Source: Lachnospiraceae bacterium
Lineage (GTDB): Bacteria > Bacillota_A > Clostridia > Lachnospirales > Lachnospiraceae
NCBI GenBank assembly: GCA_016287765.1
Contig: JAEEWS010000010.1
Location: 15,388 to 79,387 of the forward strand
Direction: 5' to 3'
DNA length: 64,000 bases
Shown piece after piece: positions 41,213 through 48,193 of this stretch; within the stretch, counting starts at the first letter, position 1; every line of letters starts with the position of its first letter. The position numbers and the translations under genes are program-made. Under the pieces are notes generated by a model. It did not search any database. It was not told the origin of the DNA and saw only the letters and a list, made by a program, of their open reading frames with translations.

Positions 41213-44191
41213 TCAGTTCCTCTTCTGTTCTTCTGCCACCGGAAGTCCGAATTCCTTACGTTTCTTAGTCAATTCTTCATCAATGGTGATAGCATAATCA
41301 AGAATGGTCTCTCTGGGATCTTCTTTTGCGTTTATAACTTTACGTACCGCATTTATTACGTGACGGCTCAGATAGTAACCGCCCGCTACTTCTCTCATTC
41401 CCACCGTGGTCTTTCTCTGCTCGGAAAGAACATCGATGGCATGTGCGCTCCAGGAAAGCTGAACAAATGCATTGACATTTGCGGTTGCATATCTTGCAGA
41501 ACTACCGAGGAGTGCTTCCATCTCGCGTCCGAAACGTACCTGGCTTTCAGATCCTACCCACCATTTCATGAATTCCCATCCCTTGTTCTTGATCTCCTGA
41601 TCGTCGGTCTGGATCATCATGCAGCAGACTCCGTCGGAGTGAACCGAACGGTTCAAAACCTCGTTTCCGTTTTCGTCTACGGTCTTCATCGCCGGTACAA
41701 GGGTAAAATCCCAAAGGCCTCTGATCTCAGGTGCGGAAACTACCAGAGTGTTGTATGTAGCATAGTTTGAAATACCTATAGGCATAAGTCCCGAACGGAA
41801 TCTGTTGATGAAATCGTATTCCGCAGGGGCACCGTAGTCGTTAAAGAGACGCGTGTACATCTCGAAAGCGTTGACACCCTGTTCGTTATTTACCGTTGTG
41901 GTCATGGCATCTTTATCGTACAGTCCGCCGCCCATCTGATAAAGCAACGTATAATAAAGAGAAACGTCCGCTGTTGAAGATGAAGCTGCAGGAATACCGA
42001 ATTCCATGTTGTTGCCCTGGATCGTAGGAAGCATTCCTATAACATCATCCCAGGTATTGGGAACTTCAAGTCCCAATTCTTCCAAAACATCTTTTCTATA
42101 GAAAAGAAGGTTGTAGGTCTGAGTCTCGGGAAGTCCGTAAACTCCTCCGTTAAACTTGTAAGGTTCATAGGCACTGGGATAGAACTCCGAAAGTACATGA
42201 TCCAGGTCATCAAATTCGGTAAGATCCACAGCTCCGTTACGAAGAGCGTAGTTTACAGGGAAGCCGTTAGCTATTGAAAGAACTATGTCAGGTCCCTGTC
42301 CCGCAACTACCGCCCCGAGGAGGGCGTCCGCATTAACTATCTCTACGTTGACTTTTATGCCGGTAACGGGAGTAAAGGCATCATCGATCATGGTCTTAAT
42401 AATGGTACCCTGATCACGTCCGGTGGTAACCCAGATCTTTAAGATCTTTTCATCCCCGTCGTCATATACATCGCCTACCGCGTCATAGTCAACAAGGAAG
42501 CTTGCAACAAATGACTTGACGCCGTGAGCCAGCTTTTTGAACACGTTGGTCTTATCTTTTTCGATCCCGTCTCCTGCCGAGGAAACAACAAGGTAATCCA
42601 CATCAAGTTTTGTTTCACTCATGGAAAGGATCGCTGTACCCATGGAAGTGATATTGTCTCTGAAAGCCACAAATTCGGATGAGATCTTGAAAGGCTTTTC
42701 AACAAATCTTTCAAGCTGTGTTGCAACCGTTACGGCTGTTCCGATCTTATCGGCTTTCTGTCCCGTGTAGGCAACGGTGTCATCAATGATCTTGTAAAGC
42801 CTTTTGGCTTCAAGGTCCATGGCATCTATTACCTCGGGATAATACTGATCGATATTGTAATCTCTGTACTTATCAGGAGTAGCGCCTGTATAGATAAGGA
42901 CTTTCCTGTATATCTGGTTCAATCTGAAAACCGAATCCTCAAGTTCTTCAAGGATAGGGCCTGCTTTTCCGAGAGTAGCTTCAAGCCTTAAGGTGTGCTC
43001 TCCCGCTTCAAGGTAGAATCTGTAAGGATCTCCGTTCTCATCCGCAAGAGTCTTTACTTCCCAGTCATTACTGTAATCAAACTCGATCACTTTAGCTTCA
43101 TTAAAAGGAACTTCTCCATCGATCAAAAGAGTTCTTACCGAAACCTGACCTCTTGCATAATTCTGACGTCCTTTTACGGTAATGTTATAGAAACCGTCAG
43201 CCGGAACATTAACTTTCCACTCTATCCACTGACTGGATGTGCTCCAGGGATCTCCTCCGATATAGTTGAGGATCGTATTCATAACACTGTAAGGCTGTGT
43301 TGTGGATGATGCTCTGTCATATTTTGCATAGAGAGAAGCTTCCGAACGTAACGTGGAATCTTCGCCCTGTACTTTCACGATTATGTCTTTGCCGCTTGCG
43401 TTATCGGTTTTTCCGGAATTTTCGGAAGCGTAGTCGCTGTATGTCTTTCCGCCGGATACTGAAGTGATGTATACGCCGGAAATGGCAACAGGCTCATTTA
43501 CACTGACGATCCCTATAGTCTGTCTTCCCTTTTCAAGCCAGAACTTGTAAGGCTCCGTGATATAGCCCATATCATCCTTAAAATAAGCTGTCTGCCAGTC
43601 AAATACTTCCACCTGAGTGGGTCTGATCTCATTTCCCTGGTTATCTACACGCTTTTTTCCGCCATCGGTCCATATTCTGGTAAAAAGCATGTTTCCCGCA
43701 TCTGAAAAAGGCAATTCTCCATTAATAAGGATACCTCTTTCCACAGCAACTCCTCTGGATGCCATAGCGTAATAATCCATTTTTATGTTGTAAAAACCGC
43801 TCTCGGGAATATCAACCTCCCATGTAACAGTAGAATCATTTCCGGTATAAAGGACATTTGATCTTCCTTCATAGGTATCGTAAAACTCTATTTCCTTACC
43901 GAAAATGCAGTCATCCTTCAGATCTATCTCTATACCGTTGCCTGAAAGCCTGGGCTCTTTTCCGTCTGCATGCTTCGCAAGATAATTGGTATAAGAGTCT
44001 TCTCTTTCCGTACCCTCAATATCGGCAGAAAGATCAAAGCCTTCATACTTGTCACTGTAATCTTTGACATCGGTCTTCTTCATTGCAAAAATGATCAGGA
44101 TCAAAGCAACAATGACTGCCGCAATGATGATGATATTCTTTCGGGTTAGCTTGGTTACCTTCTTTTCGGTTGTCTCCGTGTTTTTACTCAT
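41213..44191 (-). CDS. Giant membrane-anchored solute-binding protein with duplicated N-terminal modules
   Basis: A 992-residue protein heading the operon. A cytoplasmic tail and a membrane helix (18-37) with no lipobox anchor it. Two related modules follow, at about 75-245 and 270-408, sharing 'W-x-V-(D/N)-(I/V)-P' and 'GFYNI', then 'RG', 'LI(N/D)GE(L/V)PF' and a late 'Y(K/R)F(W/Y)LE.G'; they look like carbohydrate-binding beta-sandwiches. A helical stretch (410-580) joins them to a family 1 binding domain from about 585 ('KIWVTTGRDQGTIIKTMIDD', 'VPNTWDDVIGMLP'). Ordinary binding proteins are about 430 residues with a lipid anchor. The start is ATG 44191; a longer frame lacks a better site. 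Confidence 0.82.
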   Translation of the reverse strand: MSKNTETTEKKVTKLTRKNIIIIAAVIVALILIIFAMKKTDVKDYSDKYEGFDLSADIEGTEREDSYTNYLAKHADGKEPRLSGNGIEIDLKDDCIFGKEIEFYDTYEGRSNVLYTGNDSTVTWEVDIPESGFYNIKMDYYAMASRGVAVERGILINGELPFSDAGNMLFTRIWTDGGKKRVDNQGNEIRPTQVEVFDWQTAYFKDDMGYITEPYKFWLEKGRQTIGIVSVNEPVAISGVYITSVSGGKTYSDYASENSGKTDNASGKDIIVKVQGEDSTLRSEASLYAKYDRASSTTQPYSVMNTILNYIGGDPWSTSSQWIEWKVNVPADGFYNITVKGRQNYARGQVSVRTLLIDGEVPFNEAKVIEFDYSNDWEVKTLADENGDPYRFYLEAGEHTLRLEATLGKAGPILEELEDSVFRLNQIYRKVLIYTGATPDKYRDYNIDQYYPEVIDAMDLEAKRLYKIIDDTVAYTGQKADKIGTAVTVATQLERFVEKPFKISSEFVAFRDNITSMGTAILSMSETKLDVDYLVVSSAGDGIEKDKTNVFKKLAHGVKSFVASFLVDYDAVGDVYDDGDEKILKIWVTTGRDQGTIIKTMIDDAFTPVTGIKVNVEIVNADALLGAVVAGQGPDIVLSIANGFPVNYALRNGAVDLTEFDDLDHVLSEFYPSAYEPYKFNGGVYGLPETQTYNLLFYRKDVLEELGLEVPNTWDDVIGMLPTIQGNNMEFGIPAASSSTADVSLYYTLLYQMGGGLYDKDAMTTTVNNEQGVNAFEMYTRLFNDYGAPAEYDFINRFRSGLMPIGISNYATYNTLVVSAPEIRGLWDFTLVPAMKTVDENGNEVLNRSVHSDGVCCMMIQTDDQEIKNKGWEFMKWWVGSESQVRFGREMEALLGSSARYATANVNAFVQLSWSAHAIDVLSEQRKTTVGMREVAGGYYLSRHVINAVRKVINAKEDPRETILDYAITIDEELTKKRKEFGLPVAEEQKRN

Positions 44192-44270
44192 AATGCCTGT
44201 CAATCCTGTCTTCTCATTTATCACTATTTTATAATCATTAATAATCAATAATTGCCCGAATATTGCTTTT

Positions 44271-44286
44271 GGTTAATCGGTTAACC
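44271..44286. promoter_or_regulatory. LacI-type operator of the transporter operon
   Basis: GGTTAATCGGTTAACC is a 14-of-16 palindrome with central CG, the usual form of a LacI/GalR-family site. It covers roughly +3 to +18 of the transcript made from the promoter at 44296-44325. A related sequence lies in the leader of the adjacent LacI gene. Confidence 0.75.
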
Positions 44287-44295
44287 TTTGTTTGG

Positions 44296-44325
44296 ATTAT
44301 AACCGCATATTGTGCAATTTGTCAA
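44296..44325 (-). promoter_or_regulatory. Near-consensus promoter of the 13-kb transporter operon
   Basis: On the minus strand, TTGACA (44320-44325) and TATAAT (44296-44301) are both perfect hexamers separated by 18 bases. Transcription would start near 44289, about 98 bases before the start codon at 44191. The rest of the 44192-44525 gap holds the operator, AT-rich sequence and the lacI terminator. Confidence 0.85.
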
Positions 44326-44465
44326 TATAGATTTTCAAGTATTTGTCCCCTTTAGCCATTATTACCAAATTTTGCAACCGTTTTTTGTGCACATTTCACA
44401 ATTAATTGTTGCGTAACGATGTTTTGCCCCTTGAAAGACCACTTTTTCCTTTTTCTTTATTGAGC

Positions 44466-44505
44466 AAAAAAAAGCAACATTTGACCAAGCAAATGTTGCT
44501 TTTTT
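44466..44505. terminator. Terminator of the LacI gene
   Basis: AGCAACATTTG (44473-44483) and CAAATGTTGCT (44490-44500) are perfect arms with a 6-base loop. T-runs follow on both strands; on the minus strand it lies 26 bases past the LacI stop. Confidence 0.9.
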
Positions 44506-44525
44506 AAGCATTCCAATTTATATTT

Positions 44526-45563
44526 CTAAAATCTTCCTGCAGATTCTCTTTCGATAAATGTACAGGGTAGAACAGTCAGATCCCCTTCTGCGGGTTGTTG
44601 TCCTTCTATCATGGCTACAATCCTCCTGGCAGATCTGAAACCAAGTTCATAAAGAGGAAGATCAATGGTGGTAAGCTGGGGACTGAAATAACTCGCAATC
44701 TCACGGTTATCATGACCCACTATTGAAATATCCTTCGGAATGGAAAGCCTCGCTTCTCTCGCGTAATCATATGCACCGCCGGCCATCTCATCGTTAAAGC
44801 AATATACAGCGGTGACACCCATGCGTACGAACTTCTTAAGCCCGTCATATCCGCACTGTCTGCTCCATTTATCGGAATAGACCAGTTCCGGGTCAAAAGG
44901 TATGCCTGCGTCAAAAAGAGCTCTTTGATAACTTATGACCCTCTTCTGTGCATGAAGGTTATCATTTGCGCCGGCTATGATGCCTATCTTCCTGTGTCCC
45001 TTGTCTATCAGATACCTTACCGCATTATAGCTGCAATTCTCATCATCCAGTACATATACGGGAATATTCGGATCATTTACATATGAATACACCATAACTA
45101 TGGGGAAGCCGTGTTCTTCCGGAAGAATATCTATATTTCTGGCATGGCATGCAAGAAATATAACCCCGTCGGCTCTCATGGCATGCATTTTGGCAAAAGC
45201 ATCTGCCACATCCTTCTTGTACTTTATCTGCTCTTCCATGGATGTTGCAATGTCAGCCCTCATGTAATATCTCATGTTTTCGATAACGGCATGATAGCCG
45301 TTCTCCGCACAGTAATTCATGATGCTGACTATGATCTTGGGCGCGTCGAACAGGGTTATATCCTCAACTATGATGCCTATTGTTCCCGTTTTCTTGCCTC
45401 TCAGGCCTCTGGCGATCACATTGGGCTGATACCCCAGTTCCCTAATGGTTTCAAGGACTCTGTCTCTGGTTTCCGCACTGGCCTTGGATTTACCGTTTAT
45501 GATATTTGATACTGTGGCTGTGGTTACATTACACCTTTCAGCCACATCTTTTAATGTTACCAT
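44526..45563 (-). CDS. LacI/GalR family transcriptional regulator
   Basis: A 345-residue regulator. The N-terminal helix-turn-helix reads 'TLKDVAERCNVTTATVSNII' with the hinge 'RGLRGKKTGTIGIIVEDI'; the rest is a periplasmic-binding-protein-like sensor with 'GHRKIGIIAGANDN' and 'DISIVGHDNREIASYFSPQL'. Family members repress sugar genes until a sugar or sugar phosphate binds. It is transcribed toward the transporter operon, whose promoter carries a fitting operator, and a similar site is in its own leader, so autoregulation and control of the importer are likely (inference). Confidence 0.93.
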   Translation of the reverse strand: MVTLKDVAERCNVTTATVSNIINGKSKASAETRDRVLETIRELGYQPNVIARGLRGKKTGTIGIIVEDITLFDAPKIIVSIMNYCAENGYHAVIENMRYYMRADIATSMEEQIKYKKDVADAFAKMHAMRADGVIFLACHARNIDILPEEHGFPIVMVYSYVNDPNIPVYVLDDENCSYNAVRYLIDKGHRKIGIIAGANDNLHAQKRVISYQRALFDAGIPFDPELVYSDKWSRQCGYDGLKKFVRMGVTAVYCFNDEMAGGAYDYAREARLSIPKDISIVGHDNREIASYFSPQLTTIDLPLYELGFRSARRIVAMIEGQQPAEGDLTVLPCTFIERESAGRF

Positions 45564-45582
45564 GTTTAAACCGTCCCTGTTA

Positions 45583-45598
45583 GGTTAATCGTTTATCT
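45583..45598. promoter_or_regulatory. Probable LacI operator in its own leader
   Basis: GGTTAATCGTTTATCT shares its first nine bases with the operator at 44271-44286 and is a weaker palindrome. It lies at about +32 to +47 of the lacI transcript, a position suited to roadblock autoregulation. Confidence 0.5.
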
Positions 45599-45636
45599 TT
45601 CACTGTTTTCAAGCGTTTAGCTGTCAACGATGTAAA

Positions 45637-45666
45637 ATTATAGCATAGATTAACCAAAAAAATCAA
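45637..45666 (-). promoter_or_regulatory. Promoter of the LacI gene
   Basis: On the minus strand, TTGATT (45661-45666) and TATAAT (45637-45642), 18 bases apart, with an extended TGC directly before the -10. The -35 hexamer is part of the arm and T-run of the preceding terminator. Confidence 0.7.
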
Positions 45667-45695
45667 CCCAAAAATATTGCTAAATTTGGGTTGAT
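45655..45695 (-). terminator. Terminator of the purine operon
   Basis: On the minus strand, ATCAACCCAAA and TTTGGGTTGAT form a perfect 11-bp stem, followed by seven T. It lies 32 bases after the 136-aa gene and overlaps the lacI -35 region. Confidence 0.88.
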
Positions 45696-45726
45696 CCTAT
45701 AATGACTTTGTTAAAAATTGCGCAAT

Positions 45727-46137
45727 TTATTCTTCTATGTCCGTGACCATATCCAGGGAAATCGTGTTTCCATCCGTAAAATACAAGGTTCTCTCCGTTT
45801 CATCATATCTTTTTAAACGGCCTTTTATCCTTTTATAACTGCCTCCGGCCTTTTTATCATCCTCTTCAAAAACGGTAAGAACCACCTCCGGCTGTTCTTT
45901 GATCCGTTCCATAAGGATGTTCAGCCTTTCATTCATACGTACCAGCCTGTCCTCAGAGATCTCCGTCATCTTATCCGTGATCCTTTCGGTCTCTTCCACA
46001 TCTTCATCAAATCCCGTAAGTGCTGCGAACGGAGCAAACTGAGCCGCTCTGTCGTAAAGGGACATCTGTTTTCTCTCTGTCGATACGTGATGGGGTAATT
46101 CCAATATATCCTTGTATTTATCGATGTTCTCGTTCAT
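45727..46137 (-). CDS. YolD-like small protein
   Basis: A 136-residue cytoplasmic protein. 'MSLYDRAAQFAPFAALTGFD' is the strongly conserved core of a Firmicutes small-protein family usually called YolD-like. A helical middle ('LVRMNERLNILMERIKE') and a C-terminal strand set ('GRLKRYDETERTLYFTDG') follow. YolD proteins are often near UV-repair polymerases, but here it comes directly behind the AICAR formyltransferase gene (ATG 46137, one base after that stop). Function is unknown; the family assignment is by motif recollection and moderately sure. Confidence 0.65.
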   Translation of the reverse strand: MNENIDKYKDILELPHHVSTERKQMSLYDRAAQFAPFAALTGFDEDVEETERITDKMTEISEDRLVRMNERLNILMERIKEQPEVVLTVFEEDDKKAGGSYKRIKGRLKRYDETERTLYFTDGNTISLDMVTDIEE

Positions 46138-46138
46138 T

Positions 46139-47314
46139 TTAGTGATGGAAAAGTCTGATACCGGTAAAGCACATTGTCATATTGTGGTCGTTGCAGGCCT
46201 TGATGACATTGTCATCACGAACCGATCCGCCGGGCTCAGCAATATAGCAAACGCCTGATTTGTATGCTCTCTCGATGTTGTCTCCGAAAGGGAAGAAAGC
46301 ATCTGATCCGAGAGCCACTCCGGTATTCTTTTTGATCCAGGCTTTTTTCTCCTCTCTTGTGAATTCCTTGGGTCTTTCGGTGAATATATTCTGCCACTTG
46401 CCGTCTGCAAGCACATCGTCGCACTCATCTCCGATATAGAGGTCGATGGCATTGTCTCTGTCGGCTCTGCCTATGCTTTCCTTAAATTTAAGGCCCAGCA
46501 CCTGAGGTGCCTGACGAAGCCACCAGTTGTCTGCTTTCTGACCTGCGAGACGTGTGCAATGGATCCTGGACTGCTGTCCTGCACCGATACCGATAGCCTG
46601 ACCACCCTTAGCATAGCATACCGAATTGGACTGAGTGTACTTCAAAGTGATAAGAGAAATGATAAGGTCGATCTTTGCGCTCTCAGGAAGTTCCTTGTTG
46701 TCGGAAACTATGTTTGTAAGCATGTTCTCATCGATAACCAGTTCATTTCTGCCCTGCTCAAAGGTGATACCGAACACTTCCTTATGCTCAATGGGTGCGG
46801 GCTTGTAAGAAGGATCGATCTGAATAACGCAATAATTGCCCTTCTTCTTGGCCTTGAGTATCTCAAGTGCTTCGGGCTCGTATCCGGGAGCGATGATACC
46901 GTCGGACACTTCTCTCTTTACAAGCATAGCGGTGTCAACATCGCAGGTATCCGAAAGAGAAATGAAATCACCGAAACTGGACATTCTGTCTGCGCCTCTG
47001 GCACGTGCATATGCGGACGCGAGGGGTGAAAGCTTTTCGAACTCAGTAACCCAGTAGATCTGCTTTTCAACATCATTAAGCTCCTTACCTACAGCAGCGC
47101 CTGCAGGGGAAACATGCTTAAAGGATGTGGCTGCGGGAAGTCCTGTTGCTCTCTTTAATTCGGAAACAAGCTGCCAGCCGTTAAATGCATCCAGAAGGTT
47201 AATATATCCGGGCCTGCCGTTAAGTACGGTAATGGGAAGTTCTCCCCCTTCCATATATACTTTTGAAGGCTTCTGATTGGGATTGCAGCCGTATTTTAAT
47301 TCCATCTCTTTCAT
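46139..47314 (-). CDS. Stand-alone AICAR formyltransferase (PurH N-terminal cyclohydrolase domain absent)
   Basis: A 391-residue enzyme for the ninth step of IMP synthesis, formylating AICAR with 10-formyl-tetrahydrofolate. The core motifs are 'KYGCNPNQKPSKVY', 'TSFKHVSPAGAAVG' (catalytic Lys-His), 'YARARGADRMSSFGDFISLS' and 'GQQSRIHCTRLAGQKA'. Standard PurH is about 510 residues with an N-terminal IMP cyclohydrolase domain, which is missing here. The missing step is supplied by the PurO-type gene 43 bases upstream. SD AAAGGAG precedes ATG 47314. Confidence 0.92.
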   Translation of the reverse strand: MKEMELKYGCNPNQKPSKVYMEGGELPITVLNGRPGYINLLDAFNGWQLVSELKRATGLPAATSFKHVSPAGAAVGKELNDVEKQIYWVTEFEKLSPLASAYARARGADRMSSFGDFISLSDTCDVDTAMLVKREVSDGIIAPGYEPEALEILKAKKKGNYCVIQIDPSYKPAPIEHKEVFGITFEQGRNELVIDENMLTNIVSDNKELPESAKIDLIISLITLKYTQSNSVCYAKGGQAIGIGAGQQSRIHCTRLAGQKADNWWLRQAPQVLGLKFKESIGRADRDNAIDLYIGDECDDVLADGKWQNIFTERPKEFTREEKKAWIKKNTGVALGSDAFFPFGDNIERAYKSGVCYIAEPGGSVRDDNVIKACNDHNMTMCFTGIRLFHH

Positions 47315-47357
47315 TTTTTTCTCCTTTATGATAACTGAAATAATATATTCCTGCTAC

Positions 47358-48071
47358 TTATTTATTCTTGTTTACGATCCTGGTTTCGGTCTTTCCGGTT
47401 TCAATGTCGATAAATCTTACAAATAATGATACCTTGTTATCCTCATTCAAAGAATTCCATACATTATCGGTGAATTCATCGATATTTCCTTTAATCTCCG
47501 TCTTTACGGGTTCTCCGGAAAAGCTGGGAAGGGGATTACCGTCACCCATATAAGTGTGGATGATCCTGCCCTCACCCTTTGCGGGTCCGTTGTAAGCAAA
47601 GGTAAAACGATTGCAGGAAGAAGGATCTCCGTCATTACTCTTTAATATAGAAAGGGCAAAGTTGAATTTTCCCTCATCAACATGCATGATACCTGAAATT
47701 CTGGGAGTATAATTGGGTGCATCGGGCTCGAACTCTCTTGTGCGGAGAGACTGTTCAAAAGTCTGCTGCTTATCCATAAGTTCATAGATGGTGTCTGTCT
47801 GATCTCCGTTGGTAACGATGGTCTTGTTGCCGAGAACACGGACAGGTCTGTATATTATAAGGCTGGGATCAACCATTTTTGAAGGGTCGAAGGCCTCTGT
47901 TCTGATGCCGTCTCCTTCCGTTACAAAAATACGATTGCGTGAATTTACGCTTCTTCCCATGATGAAATAGGCTGTCACTGCCGATCTTCCGTCCTCCGAA
48001 CAGCCGATCACTATGCCTCTTCCGGGATAAGTGTTACTGCTGAGGTATTCATTTAATGATACGCTTTTCAT
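47358..48071 (-). CDS. purO: PurO-type IMP cyclohydrolase
   Basis: A 237-residue enzyme that closes FAICAR to IMP, the last step of purine synthesis. It matches the PurO family first described in archaea: 'NTYPGRGIVIGCSEDGRS', 'YFIMGRSVNSRNRIF', 'YTPRISGIMH' and 'FTFAYNGPAKGEGRIIHTYM'. It is unrelated in fold to the PurH cyclohydrolase domain. The pairing with a stand-alone formyltransferase next door makes the assignment secure. SD ATGGAGG precedes ATG 48071. The promoter is not obvious; the terminator of GH94 lies just upstream. Confidence 0.9.
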   Translation of the reverse strand: MKSVSLNEYLSSNTYPGRGIVIGCSEDGRSAVTAYFIMGRSVNSRNRIFVTEGDGIRTEAFDPSKMVDPSLIIYRPVRVLGNKTIVTNGDQTDTIYELMDKQQTFEQSLRTREFEPDAPNYTPRISGIMHVDEGKFNFALSILKSNDGDPSSCNRFTFAYNGPAKGEGRIIHTYMGDGNPLPSFSGEPVKTEIKGNIDEFTDNVWNSLNEDNKVSLFVRFIDIETGKTETRIVNKNK

Positions 48072-48105
48072 GGTGGTCCTCCATATATTTTATAAGTTTC
48101 CGGGA

Positions 48106-48139
48106 AATAAAAATGCTACCCTGTTTAAAGAGTAGCATT
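48106..48139 (-). terminator. Terminator after the GH94 gene
   Basis: On the minus strand, AATGCTACTCTT and the matching GTAGCATT arm form a stem, followed by TTTTATTT. It lies 55 bases past the GH94 stop. Confidence 0.8.
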
Positions 48140-48193
48140 GTTTTAAATATTTATCAATTTTTAAATTTTAATGCAAACTATCAGTTAAACTAA

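Noticed and set aside
31130..44191. Possible missing ATP-binding subunit gene within the transporter operon
   Set aside because: No Walker A frame is present; the only ABC ATPase in the window (21768-23717) is an ABC-F protein, not an importer subunit. CUT1 systems of Firmicutes usually share one ATPase encoded elsewhere.
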